From: Zygaena filipendulae
Taxonomy: Eukaryota > Arthropoda > Insecta > Lepidoptera > Zygaenidae
Direction of reading: 5' to 3'
Assembly: GCA_907165275.2 (NCBI GenBank)
Contig: OU015653.1
Span: 9,454,001-9,518,000 of the forward strand
Length of the DNA: 64,000 bases
The position numbers and the translations under genes were made by a program. The notes beneath the pieces are model-generated. The model ran no database searches and was not told the DNA's origin. It was given only the letters and a program-made list of their open reading frames with translations. Each line of letters begins with the position of its first letter. Position 1 is the stretch's first letter. Of this stretch, positions 9,676-19,707 are shown piece after piece.

Positions 9676-10690
9676 TTTACTTAATCAAAGTATGTAGGTA
9701 CCATCTATCTATATGCACTTTTGCCATCTCAAGGTTGTTCATTGATCCCTTTACTAAAAAAACCATTTGGACGGGAATCAAAAAAATCTTTGACTTTTCT
9801 GAATCTGAAAAAAGCTTTGGACTGCCCCATCGGAGTTGAATTTTTTCCCTTGCGAGAAGTTATCCAAATTTAAAAAAAAAACAATTAAATCTGTTGGAGC
9901 AAGGTGCTTCTTACGATGGATGTCTTAGGCACTCCAATTGAAGCTCCTCTAATTTGGTAGCCATCTGTTGTGCAGTGTGTGGTCTAACATTGTTCTCCTG
10001 TCCCGAAGCAGCAGTGGCCTAGAGCGATTGACCAGCCTCGGTTGCTTAGCAGCTAGCTTTTCCGTCATGGTAGTGGCTGACAATAGACATCCGCCGTAAT
10101 CGTCAGACCAGATTTAAGAAAGCTGTTATGATCGACACCGGCACTAGTCCACCAAAATCTCACAAGTAATTGTTTTTGACTCAATTTTCGCTTGTGGCAG
10201 GATTTGGCTGGTTCGCCAGGGTTCAGCTGTTGCGATGACCGTTTCCGATTATATCGTACAGGATCCACTTTTCACCATAGGTAGTTAATTATTCGATTTA
10301 AAATCCCTTCATTATTGTGCCGGTTGAGTAATGTAACCCAGCAGTCGACGGGCGTTTGTCGGTTTGCTGCACTAAATTCATGAGGTACCCACCTTTTAAG
10401 CTTTTTCACCTTCCCAATTTGCTTCAAGTGGATTAAAACAGTTTTATCACTAATACCGCAGCCTGCAGCTAGCTCGAACGTGGTTCCACAATAGCCTTTA
10501 ATTCTTTATTATCAACCTTGGTCTCCGGCCGTCCGCGGGGCTTGTTCTGCAGGTCGAAATTTCCAGAACGAAAACGTTGGAACCAAAAACGCACTGTTTT
10601 TTCTTTTGCGAAACCGCCGCCATTAACATTATTTAATCCTTCGAGTCGTTTCTGCAGCTCTGGTGCCACGATGGAACTCGTATTCTTAAA
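9676..10690 (-). pseudogene. Mariner transposase, decayed
   Basis: Minus-strand fragments in the order expected for a mariner transposase. The N-terminal helix-turn-helix region reads VRFWFQRFRSGNFDLQNKPR (10469-10669). A middle segment resembles the KW..YDN and AGV..FLK.G.TITAD blocks around the second catalytic region (10065-10268). The C-terminal part near 9690-9960 matches the better fragment at 25248-25469. Frameshifts and stops separate the pieces, and no start ATG aligns. It cannot encode an active enzyme. It is unrelated to the receptor whose intron it occupies. Confidence 0.7.
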
Positions 10691-10924
10691 TAACGCGATA
10701 TTTAAAATTTTCTATTTTATAAATTGATTGACGCAAAGAAAAAACCAAAAGGGGAAAGAATAAATGGATTAGAGTAAAACAAAAAAGCATGAGTAAATAG
10801 CTGCATCAATTTGAAATTGGAATTCCTAACCAAAGAGGAGATATTTGAGATCAAAGTGGTCAGTACGACAAAACGCCAATTTGATATGTACTTACCTAAG
10901 GACCTAATGAAAGATCTCACCTAC

Positions 10925-10973
10925 CTAAATACCTCAGAAGAATATGCTTTAGTTATTCTTCTGAGCTAAATAC
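10925..10973. mobile_element. 33-bp micro inverted-repeat insertion, copy 1, with target duplication
   Basis: A 33-bp unit (10933-10965) has 12-bp arms CTCAGAAGAATA and the complement, with a loop of about nine bases. It is flanked by the 8-bp direct repeat CTAAATAC (10925-10932 and 10966-10973), or 9 bp if the boundary is shifted by one base. An identical 33-bp unit with its own duplication is at 63109-63141. It looks like a transposed micro-element in GrB intron 1. Confidence 0.7.
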
Positions 10974-11232
10974 CTACCTAAAACCTGTCACCTATCTGTC
11001 GTTGCCATTATAGAATTGATATTTTTCATAAAGTAACTTATTATACCTAGCTGCATAATAATATGGTATATTATGTCCTATCTATTGAATACTTCATGAT
11101 ATAGTAGCCGATCGCTGAATAGAAATCGCATTTGACTATACTAACAATTCTATGGTCTGTCCACGACATATCTATTAATATTGGAAATCCGGTTTAGACG
11201 AGTTGTCGGGGTTTAGTTTAAACCTTATACTG

Positions 11233-11463
11233 CCGCACTCAGAGTCGACTTTAATGATTACTTAGTTAAGTATAGATTTTTAAAATAAAACTGCCGCAAT
11301 CAGACAAGTTTAATAAATTAATAATTATTGGCATTTAACTAAATAAGTTGCATGTCATTAAATGCCAATTAACATTAATTTACTGAGCGTCTCTGATTGC
11401 GGCAGTTTTGTTTTAAAAATCTATACTTAACTAAGTAATCATTAAAGTCGACTCTGAGTGCGG
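11233..11463. repeat. Foldback MITE with ~70-bp arms
   Basis: The left arm starts CCGCACTCAGAGTCGACTTT and the right arm is its near-perfect complement, ending at 11463. A second inner hairpin (TTGGCATTTA and its complement) sits at the centre. It is non-coding and lies in GrB intron 1. Confidence 0.75.
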
Positions 11464-11970
11464 CGGATAATTTCAGAAAAGGCACTTTCACTTCCACGAA
11501 ACAAAGGCGTACCTATAGACACACAATAAATAATAAAGTAGTCATTAGATAAAACAAACCCTTTTTATTTATGTTATTACTTTTTATAGCTACTCGTATA
11601 AACTTAACCGATTCGTTGCAGGACTTCATTTTCGCAAACTTTTATCAGTGGCGGCCATCAAATACTTCGTTATATGATTGTAGTGGCAAGCATCATACGA
11701 ATTAGTTATTAACACGCCTGCCCCCCTTCTCAAATTGACATTCTACAATCGTTAACGCATAGAAAACTAAGTAACGAATCGTCATGCCACTTGGTCAGAC
11801 AATCCAAACTCAGTTTTTGCGTGACCACGATGCGTATATTGATGTGCTTGCCTCAAAAGTTACCAAAGTTCCATCCGATGCGGCCATGCCATACCTAACG
11901 CTAGATGATAAGAATTTATCCTAAATACATATTATATCTACCAATTTAATAGGCATATATTTCTTTTCAG

Positions 11971-12048
11971 ATTTTAAAATATGTATTTGAATTAATTACA
12001 TGGGTATTTCTTATACTCCAAGGGATAATTTTCGGAAGGTTAACTAAT
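11971..12048 (+). CDS. Gustatory receptor GrB, exon 2
   Basis: 26 codons between CAG and GTATGT, phase 0 at both ends. It encodes ILKYVFELITWVFLILQG followed by IIFGRLTN, the fifth hydrophobic segment. The exon is aligned without gaps with exon 2 of GrC, GrD and GrE. It is the most diverged of the four in its middle (ELITWVFLILQG against EVFSWMFxxIEA). Confidence 0.88.
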
Positions 12049-13247
12049 GTATGTATTTATGCCACTCCACTTCCATTCCAATTTTTTTTTTATTTTGTAA
12101 GTATCCTGATCTGTCAAAAAAGAACCGGGATTGGTCAATGAAACAAAAAATGTTTATTATTCATCCAAATTTCTTGTGTCGCCTTCAAAATAGGTCCCTA
12201 TGTCAACGCGATTAGTATAAAAGTGGCGACTCTTAAAACGTAGGTTGTGATTATTTGCTCAGTGATGTCAGCAAATAAGTACCTAATGTAAGGATTAAAC
12301 TGTTTTTAAATGCATTTTGGGATCGACTTTAACCACCTTTGCTATGTTAACAATCTATAGAATCATACCTACCCTACCCAATAAATAAAATAATTTTCCA
12401 AATCGGTCCAGCCGTATTCGAGTAAGGAAGGGGGCATCTATTAATTACGAGAGGGGATTTTAGTGGGATTGGGTGAGGATTGGCTCGATTTCCCCCAAAA
12501 CGCCTCACCCTAATCGGTGAAAAATACAGCCGAACATACACAAGAAAAATACACAAGAACGGAGATTCTCTTTTTAAGTTTATTAAAAATTGAGCACTGC
12601 ACTGTGAACAGACTACCTACATGACAGATGGCGCCCAAACTTTTTGTCGGTGTAGACTGTAGAGGCACAGAATACAAATTAAACTATTTTTGATAACTAT
12701 TATTAATTCCTCTAAGCGGAATTGTTTAAATTATCAATTTTCGGTATTTTTTTGGCAGAATTAATTAATATTTCGGGAAATGTAAATAGTGCAACCCTTA
12801 TCAATCTGTATCTATAGTTAATTAAGCACTCCTTCGTCTGTGACATCTCTCGACGCGGACGCAATTCCCGAGCGAACTCCGAAATTAGCGCAGGTGAAAC
12901 CGCGGGGAACAGCTAGTATGATGAAAAGTGGGAATATTTTGTATTTATTAATATTCGTGTGAAATGTCATATTATCTAAGTAGGTATTTGATGTCAGTCA
13001 AATAGTTTAATTTTTAACATACCCTTTAATAACTGATTTTATTTTTGATGATATTGTATTTTAACATAAAATTGATTTAAGGACATCAAATAACGTTAGT
13101 CCTGGAGGAAACGTGCGTCGTGCGTCGTGGAAATGTAATAAAATGTCTATAGTCACCTGAAAGGATTAAGTATTAAAAATGGTGGCCAGCAGTTATACCC
13201 GGCTGCATAGTGAATTCAAGCTCTTTTCATATTTTGTTTAATTTTAG
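12049..13247 (+). other. GrB intron 2
   Basis: Contains the uninterrupted paralog of the site at which the 33-bp unit entered GrE: 'gggattggtcaatgaaac' near 12127. It also has a Helitron-like 3' end at 12848-12916. The rest shows nothing I can name. Confidence 0.7.
12848..12916 (+). mobile_element. Helitron-like 3' end
   Basis: Family body 'gaactccgaaattagcgcag', hairpin 'ggtgaaaccgcgggg' and terminal CTAG at 12913-12916. The 5' part is not recognisable. Confidence 0.55.
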
Positions 13248-13401
13248 ATCGTGCCGATTAACCAAGCAGTCATCTTAGGCATATGGATGATTTTTCATTG
13301 GATCCTATTGATGATTACGACAATTTTTTTTGGCTGGTTTGCAAAACAAGCAAAAAATATAAAATTAATATGTATCTATGCACTTTCAAATCATCACGAA
13401 G
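13248..13401 (+). CDS. Gustatory receptor GrB, exon 3
   Basis: 154 nt between TTTTAG and GTAAGT, entering in phase 0 and leaving in phase 1. It encodes a hydrophobic segment (AVILGIWMIFHWILLMITTI) followed by FFGWFAKQAKNIKL and ALSNHHE. The GWF.KQ.K..KL.CIYALS pattern is shared by GrC and GrD. The split Gly codon is completed in exon 4. Confidence 0.9.
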
Positions 13402-13499
13402 GTAAGTAAAGTATAGTAAATAATTAATATTGTCTTCCATCTCTAGCTGCGTCAAATTACGATAGTGAATCTAAAAAAAAAATCAGTACTACTTTTTTA

Positions 13500-14035
13500 A
13501 ACCATCAGGTTAAGACTATTTCCTCTAAATAATCGTCAGCATAAGCTGAACCATCTGTATAAAAACTGACGCGCTCGAGTATATCACAATGTCGATTTTT
13601 TTTGCATTTTCAAAAAGCCGGAGCTTGCATTAAGCCTGATTCGTCAAATTTTTGAATGGTAGCTTCTTTTGGGTTCACATAATATCCCCTCTGAAAATCT
13701 GACGCACTCGAATAATTTTGTTTTTTCGTCCTTGACCTTGGCCCTTCCGTACGGTGACCCCCACTATGTAAACCGGCAGATACCTCCATTATCAGAGACA
13801 CCGTGGAGCATATAGGTACACTATAATATCTGACGAGCTCGAGTATTTCCATGTGACTGTTTTTTTTTTTAATTTTTGAAAACCTGTAGAAGCTAAGCCC
13901 ACCACTGAATGAAAAACATCATAATATAACCTTATTTTGTTTCTACCGCCTAATCTTCAAAACCCAATAGGTCCCAACGACGCTCGAGTAAATCCCCATT
14001 TAGCATCAAGAGCTCCCGTACTATAAGTAGATCTA
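13500..14035. repeat. ~130-bp-period repeat with TGACGCGCTCGAGTA motif, copy 1
   Basis: Variants of TGACGCGCTCGAGTA recur near 13569, 13702, 13831 and 13978, about 130-147 bp apart, each followed by a T-rich stretch. A second array in the same orientation is at 15940-16475, and inverted units are at 14750-15065 and 60620-60740. The family is unknown to me, and no frame is convincing. Confidence 0.6.
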
Positions 14036-14050
14036 TATAAATGTATGGTA

Positions 14051-14275
14051 TAACTAGTTGTGCCCCGCGGTTTCACCTGCGGTAATTTCGGAGTTCCTGC
14101 GGGAACTCCGGGATAAAAAGCACCCTATGTGTTAATCTGATGTATAAGCTATATTATTGTAAAGTTTAATTTAAATCCATCCAGTAGTTTTTGCGTGAAA
14201 GAGTAACAAATATCCATCCATCCATCCATCCATCCTTACATTCTTAGAAACTTTCGCGTTTATAATATTAGTAGG
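14051..14275 (-). mobile_element. Helitron-like element, minus orientation
   Basis: Starts ACTAGTTGTGCCCCGCGG and continues with the family body, 'gtagtttttgcgtgaaagag', a CATC microsatellite, and the complement of the 5' end (TATAATATTAGTAGGAT). It looks full length. A second copy abuts it. Confidence 0.7.
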
Positions 14276-14588
14276 ATAGCTGTGCCCCGCGGTTTCACCC
14301 GCGTGAGTTTCAGAATTCCCGCAGGAACTGTGAATTTTTTCTAAGATAAAAGTAGCCTAAGTTACTCCTCATAAAATCAGCTATCTGCCAGTGAAAGTCC
14401 GGTTAAAATCGGTGCAGCTGTTTCAGAGATTAGCCGGACCAAAGAGACGGACAGACAGACATTGAAAAATTTAAATAATTGTTTTTTTTTTAAAGTCAGT
14501 AACGTATTTACTTTCATATGCATTTAGTGAAAAGCTGTTAATTAGGAATTACAAACAGACACTTCAATTTTATTTATATGTATAGATC
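14276..14588 (-). mobile_element. Helitron-like element, second adjacent copy
   Basis: Begins AGCTGTGCCCCGCGGTTTCA immediately after the first copy. It has 'attagccgga', a 'gacggacagacagac' stretch and a 5' end near 'tatatgtatagat'. A closely similar copy is at 56415-56735. Confidence 0.6.
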
Positions 14589-14749
14589 TTTCCAACCCTC
14601 ACTTTTGACATTGACTAACGGACGTGGCGGGCTAGAGGTGATTAATTAAAACAGACAATTAACGCGGACATTGGGCTTGACTTGACCTATCGACGAATCA
14701 TTGTGCATGTGGACTTTGCCTGGATATAGTCAAGTTCTAGTAGTACGGA

Positions 14750-15065
14750 CCGCCAAGAGGGGATTTGTGGATTAGCTAAAGCGCGTCAGATGAACATAAG
14801 GGGGGTACCTTGCACCATGTTGAGTACCTCCACCAAATATAGGCCCTCTACACTGGTGGGTGCGTCTAGAATAACCGATCAGATTAGTAAAAAAAAATCG
14901 ATAACTTGAAATACTCGAGCGCGTCAGATTAAGATATGGTGGGTTAATTACATAATGAGAAGTATGTATATGAATGATCTGACCATTTGAACGTGACGTA
15001 AGGGAGTTAGAGGATCACAAACTTGCAAAAAAAAAAACGCAACTTCGACATTCTCGAGCGCAGTT
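14750..15065. repeat. CTCGAG-motif repeat, inverted units
   Basis: Contains ATACTCGAGCGCGTCAGA near 14911, a further CTCGAGCGC near 15054 and a partial GCGCGTCAGATG near 14782. The orientation is opposite to the flanking arrays. It is non-coding. Confidence 0.5.
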
Positions 15066-15599
15066 GATTTATTTTTTATTTTAAAGTAAATAACTCAAGG
15101 ATAGCGGGAAAAATATAATCTGCCGATTTTCATAAGCCAAAGAAACAAAAATCGTCTTCGAATCGAACGAGCAGCTGCAGTGAAACATGTACCTATTCAT
15201 ATCTCTGTCTTTCTTTCCCTTTTACTTTTTCTCTATCTCTCACTCTCTCGCACCGTCCTCACACTACTTTCCGTCGACATAACGTCATCACAGTATATCA
15301 CGGCGCTAAACGTGTCGAATTATAACTTTTATTGGTCGGTTAAAATACATATTAAAATAAGTTAAGGTAAGTATTACATCAAACTATCGGTTCACCTATA
15401 ACCTTTCACTTTAATGTAATTATATATATATTATATAATAAAGCTCATCACAAAACAACGCGTTCATGTTATTATATGTAAAACGCTCTGGCTTGTTTGT
15501 GCTTTAAAGTTAGTTTTGTGAATAATATTTTGTGAGCTTTTACATATTTCATAGAAATATAAAGGGTGTTTTTTGTGAACAAGAAATAGCTCATAAAGT

Positions 15600-15908
15600 T
15601 ATTAAACTTACGTCAGAAATAAAAAAAAAAGGAAGGAAAACAGCGTGAGGAAACCATAGCATGGTGGTAGGGCGCTCTCCAGTGCCTGGCTGGCTAGCTA
15701 CCACCTTCAAGTTGCAAATCTGTCGCCAAGCACCTAACGGTGTGTTCCGGCAGCCCCGCTTGAAAGCCAGTTCCCATCCCCATTCCAAGTCGGCAACGCA
15801 CCTGCATACTTTCTGGTGTTGCAGATGTCTATGGGCGGCGGTAATCACTTACCATCAGGTGTACCACTTGCCCGTTTGCCCGCTATGACATAAAAAAAAA
15901 AAAAAATT
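15600..15908 (+). mobile_element. Poly-A-tailed retroelement 3' end (SINE or LINE tail)
   Basis: Holds the widespread lepidopteran block 'tcggcaacgcacctgca', then 'tggtgttgcagatgtctatg', then 'cttaccatcaggtg', and ends in a run of A. It has no intact coding frame. It could be a SINE or the 3' end of a truncated LINE. Confidence 0.6.
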
Positions 15909-15939
15909 AAAAATAAATCATAATTTTTGTTTCTAGCAG

Positions 15940-16475
15940 TCAGATTAATAATATCCCTCAAAATTATTGTCAGATTTTAAGCCAACATAACTTGGACTGC
16001 AAGCTGAACCTTCTGTAAAATAATCTGACACGCTCGATTATTTCAAAATTGAGATTTTTTTTGCATTTTCAAAAATTCGCTACTACCTTGCGTCACCTCC
16101 AAATCGGCAGATTTTCGAAGGGGTGCATTTTTAAGGCTCACTTAACATCCCCTTTGAATATCTGACGCGCTCGAGTAAATTTTTTTTTTTTAATTTTCTC
16201 CCCTTCCGGATGGCCACCCCCACCACGCAAATCGGCAGATGAATATATTTTCGATATCAGAGACACCTTGGAGTATCTAAACTACAATATCTGACGCGCT
16301 CGAGTATTTCCATTTTACTATTTTTTTTTACATTTTTGAAAGCCTGTAGAAGCTAAACCCACCGGTGAATGAAAAAATATTATATAACCTTATTTTGTTT
16401 ATATCTCCTAATCTTCAAAACCCAATAGGTCCCAACGACGCTCGAGTGACTCCCGAATTAGCATCGGTATCTCCC
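15940..16475. repeat. ~130-bp-period CTCGAG-motif repeat, copy 2
   Basis: Motif variants occur near 16027, 16163, 16291 and 16434, with the same order and spacing as at 13569-13978. Shared inter-motif sequence ('gaagctaaacccacc', 'cttcaaaacccaataggtcc') shows that the two arrays are direct duplicates. Confidence 0.6.
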
Positions 16476-16811
16476 GTACTATAGTGTTCGGCTCGCCATC
16501 CGCTGTGTGCTTGCGCTTGTGTCTACATGTACCTAGTTTTGGATTGCTGTCTGCAGTGCTTATTGCGTCTTGATCTACCAACTCTACGTACCTATTGCCT
16601 ACCGCTGATAGACATTTTTCCATTGTCAAATTATCTTTATTTATTCTTCAAAACACCTAGGTACACACGTAAATATATTGGCGGATTTAAAACCCAGCAA
16701 CAAAAAATTACTAAGACAGCTGCAACTAGTTAATCATTAAATTAATTTAATTAAATAAATAAATATATATAAATAAATAATAAAAATAATAAATAATTTA
16801 ATTGTTCATAG

Positions 16812-16975
16812 GTGAAATTTATGATATGGCGAAGAAGATCATAAGTGTGGTCGAGAGCACCAGCCAAGCTGTATCTATCTACGGGATGTTTGTATTGGAC
16901 ACTAAACAAGTTTTATATATGGTTTTTTTCGTAAGCAGTAACGCTATGGTTATAGTACAACTCCTTTCACATTGA
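16812..16975 (+). CDS. Gustatory receptor GrB, exon 4 and stop
   Basis: Last exon after a TTCATAG acceptor. Its first two bases complete a Gly codon, and 53 further codons precede the TGA at 16973-16975. It encodes EIYDMAKKI, then QAVSIYGMFVLDTKQVLYMV and SSNAMVIVQL. The last block sits where most insect GRs have TYhhhhhQF; here TY is replaced by SN and QF by QL. It differs from the GrC and GrD exon 4 at several sites. No AATAAA occurs within 100 bp after the stop. Confidence 0.9.
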
Positions 16976-17189
16976 AATATTATTATCAGCTAAGTAACAC
17001 TTAAATCACACTTTGGTAGTCGGTTCCAAATGGACTGAAAAATATTTCATATAGCCTGTACCTAATATCGAGTAAATGATAGAGTTACTGATTTTGTCGC
17101 AGACCACAGTATAATTACCTATAATAATCTATATAGGTTCAAAATTATATAAAGAGCTAAAGTTTGTGAATTGTGAGTTTGTGAATGGG

Positions 17190-17475
17190 CTACGGCAATT
17201 TTTTTTTAAAATCCGTAATAAAAAATATTGGACACTTATTATGTTTTCTTATTTTAAGGAATCAAAAAATAACGGCGATATGTTGAGTTGAAATTTCGCA
17301 TGACGTCCACAACCCGGTGAAGTTTGTATGGGGCTTAACACACCCAACATTAACGTCACGAGTCCCCTACTCTAAATAATGCGCTTCATCTATATGTATA
17401 TTTTCATTAATTTGAAAAAGCAAAAAAACACGTGTCTATAATTTTTTTATTTGCTAACTGACGGACGTATTCTGG
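17190..17475. repeat. 'ATATTGGACAC...TAACTGACGGAC' repeat, copy 1
   Basis: An AT-rich repeat with 'aaaatattggacac' at one side, 'gacgtc' in the middle and 'ctaactgacggacg' at the other. Related copies are at 20480-20740 (same orientation) and 24763-25094 (inverted, with terminal inverted repeats). It is non-coding. Confidence 0.55.
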
Positions 17476-17710
17476 TGTGCGTTCCGTGGGTTTGGGCGCA
17501 GTTTTTCGGTTAAAATTTCACTCGTTTGAGTTGCAACCAAGCCACAGAACGATCGAGATGTTTTTATAACCTCAAAACATTTGAAATATCAGGCGCCATT
17601 TGTTTTCTCTCAACTCACATTGCCAATAACACTGTTTTACATCCAATTATAAACTTTTTGTGACTACGACACCTGCCCTTTGTTCTTAAGAACTCCGATT
17701 GATTTCTTTT
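17476..17710. other. Intergenic stretch, nothing recognised
   Basis: Lies between a repeat and the truncated 3' edge of the LINE. I see no gene or repeat signature. Confidence 0.35.
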
Positions 17711-18345
17711 TCAAGAAAGGGAAGACACTAGGGAAGGGGAAGAGAGTGTAAGGTCTGGTATGCTAATATTTTGAGAGGGGGGTGATCTGCGCGTAGCTGA
17801 ACCGTCATTCAGTACACAGAGATTATTAGTGTCGAGAAGATCTAGAAGGTATGATGAGACTGAATCGCAGCAGTGAGATCCCCATAGCGTGTGTCGACAG
17901 TTAAAGTCGCCTTGAATAATAAGGGGGGGAGGAAATGCTGAGAGGAGAGAGCTAAGCTCAGAGAGTAAATTTGGATTGGGATGAGGGATATATATGGAGA
18001 CAAACGTTATATTGAGCAATCTTATTGCCACAATGTGAAATCCAGGATTGTGGGAAGGAATTTGGATTTGGGAGTAGGTGAGGGAATTATTTACCAGGAG
18101 GCAGCAGCCTGTCCAACCATCGACTCTATCATCTCGGAGGCATGAGTATCCCTGGATTCTAAAACGAACCGAGGGTTTAAGCCATGTCTCCGAGACTGAG
18201 AATACATAGGGCTTGTATTTATTGATAAGGAAAGTTAATTCGTGCTTTTTTTGGCTTATATTTCTAGAATTCCATTGTATAAAGTTAAGAGGAGTGAAGG
18301 TAAGAACTAAGGAGAGAGGTAATAAGTTGTTGTAACATAGCTAGG
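17711..18345 (-). pseudogene. LINE ORF2 endonuclease, truncated
   Basis: A continuous frame of about 210 codons with no clear ATG. It encodes the N-terminal apurinic-type endonuclease that nicks target DNA: IQWNSRNISQKKHEL at the start, SETWL with the catalytic Glu, QGDFNCRHTLWGS in the core, and a IPDLTLSSPSLV block near the end. The frame then stops at 17711, before the SDH motif and the whole reverse transcriptase. The truncated product could not support retrotransposition. Confidence 0.75.
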
Positions 18346-18372
18346 ACATTGTACGGTATAGTTTCACCAAAT

Positions 18373-19707
18373 TTAGAAAAAAATGTTGATAAGTGCTCCT
18401 GAAAGTAGTTCTACAAGATTGTCATTAGGGGTTGGATTTGGAACATTATTAGCAGAGTTGTTATTAAGGGCACAACCATTGGGGAGTTGGGATGGGAGAG
18501 GGGCTGAAATAGCGTTATGAGCATAGGTGTCATACCCTTTCCCTAGTTCTGGTCGTGGCTTCCTCTGGGAGTAGACTGTTTTTTTATATGAGACAGTTGG
18601 CGTAACTGCTGAATAATTTCTATGACTGGAGGGGAGGGTTTCTGTATCAGGTGCTGAACCTGTCTGTGAGAGCAGTTGTTGCGATCTAGTTATATCAGAA
18701 TATGAGGTTCTCACTGGTCGGAATCTTCTGGATGCTTCCACATAGCTTAAATTTTCCTCTGACATAACTATTTTAATACTCTTTTGTCGAGAATACTCAG
18801 GGCACGATTTGTCTGTAGCTATGTGACTGCCTGAGCACAGGACACATGATATGTCTGGAACTGAGGCTTGGCAACCTTCTCCTGCATGCTTTTGGGAACA
18901 TCGGAAACATCGAGGGGTTGAGCGGCATTGGGAGAGAACATGACCAAAGCGGCAACAATTGTAGCATTGTATAATTGGGAGTTGGTACGAATCGACAGGT
19001 AAGGACATGTTGAAACTAAAAACCTTTTCAGGTAATGACTGGCCTAAAAATGTAAGGACAACTGTAGTGGAGGGCTCCCATTGAGTCCTACCATCAAGTA
19101 CAACTTTTTTGTTTAACCGCCTAGCTTTTATAACAACACCATTGTTAGAATGACACTGTAAGGATGCAACGAGTTCTTCTAGTGTCCAGTCAGTAGGAAT
19201 ATGACGAACTACTCCCATTCGGGTAATTTGAAAGCGGGGTATACGTGCTTCTAAGTTATGAGATTTTAAGAATGGGTTGACTAAAAATGAATTTGCATCA
19301 TTGGCTGTTTTAAAACTCACTGCAATTCTGTTTCTACCAATGGATTTAATTTCCACTATACCAGGGATATTATTTTTATATATTAATTGAGCGAGTCTCA
19401 AGGCCCTGATTGAGTTAGTCACGTTGAGGTTATCATTCTCAGTGCGAGTCACATGAATAATGTAAGGGGAGTTATCCGAGGAAGTATATTTTAAATCGGA
19501 ATCATTTTCGTAGCCAGGGCTTGTGTATGTATGTTGCACTGAAGCAGATGGGGAAGACGTTTTTTTTGCACTAACATCATCTGAGACGGAAGAAGCTGCA
19601 CGTTTCTGGGCAGATTTGCCTACAAGCGATCTTTGTGTATCAGGTAAAGATAAATCACTTACGATACCACCCCTGTCAGGGGGATCATCCGCATCCATAT
19701 CCATCAC
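18373..19707 (-). CDS. LINE ORF1 protein with zinc knuckles
   Basis: An uninterrupted 444-codon frame. In LINEs this protein binds the element RNA and forms the particle used for reinsertion. The N-terminal ~90 residues are acidic and Ser-rich. A central RNA-recognition-like region follows (about residues 80-240), then three CCHC-type knuckles from about residue 250, including CYNCCRFGHVLSQC, CFRCSQKHAGEGC and CVLCSGSHIATDKSC. The block CPEYSRQKSIK with a following SY.EA.RRF is typical of I/Jockey-type ORF1. The Met in use follows the open 5' frame at MMDMDADD. An intact frame suggests a fairly young insertion. It is a mobile-element gene, not a host gene. Confidence 0.8.
   Translation of the reverse strand: MMDMDADDPPDRGGIVSDLSLPDTQRSLVGKSAQKRAASSVSDDVSAKKTSSPSASVQHTYTSPGYENDSDLKYTSSDNSPYIIHVTRTENDNLNVTNSIRALRLAQLIYKNNIPGIVEIKSIGRNRIAVSFKTANDANSFLVNPFLKSHNLEARIPRFQITRMGVVRHIPTDWTLEELVASLQCHSNNGVVIKARRLNKKVVLDGRTQWEPSTTVVLTFLGQSLPEKVFSFNMSLPVDSYQLPIIQCYNCCRFGHVLSQCRSTPRCFRCSQKHAGEGCQASVPDISCVLCSGSHIATDKSCPEYSRQKSIKIVMSEENLSYVEASRRFRPVRTSYSDITRSQQLLSQTGSAPDTETLPSSHRNYSAVTPTVSYKKTVYSQRKPRPELGKGYDTYAHNAISAPLPSQLPNGCALNNNSANNVPNPTPNDNLVELLSGALINIFF

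Larger units (their letters stand above)
9126..10907. mobile_element. Decayed mariner element in GrB intron 1
   Basis: The ends are TTAGGTCCTTACATATGA (left) and, inverted at the right, 'caaaacgccaattt...ggacctaa' ending at 10907. The right end has a short insertion relative to the left. The transposase remnant is on the minus strand. An interspersed-repeat fragment (9182-9380) and a foldback MITE (9403-9609) are nested near the left end. A second copy of this family's left end is at 25167. Confidence 0.7.
9032..11970 (+). other. GrB intron 1
   Basis: Phase-0 intron from GTAGGTCC to TTCTTTTCAG. Besides the mariner, micro-element and foldback listed separately, it holds sequence paralogous to GrE intron 1 ('atctgtcgttgcca', 'atagaattgatatttttcat') and to other receptor introns ('gtggcggcca' near 11646). 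These show that the introns were duplicated with the genes. Confidence 0.75.
13402..16811 (+). other. GrB intron 3
   Basis: Phase-1 intron filled with repeats: two copies of the CTCGAG-motif repeat, an inverted third copy, two Helitron-like copies and a poly-A-tailed retroelement end. A T/C-rich stretch at 15205-15250 has a short open frame without recognisable similarity. Confidence 0.7.

Noticed and set aside
13610..13852. 80-codon minus frame in GrB intron 3
   Set aside because: Falls in the CTCGAG-motif repeat, and the parallel array at 15940 does not preserve the frame.
17711..18345. Host DNA-repair endonuclease
   Set aside because: GDFN and SETWL motifs directly after a zinc-knuckle ORF1 identify LINE ORF2.
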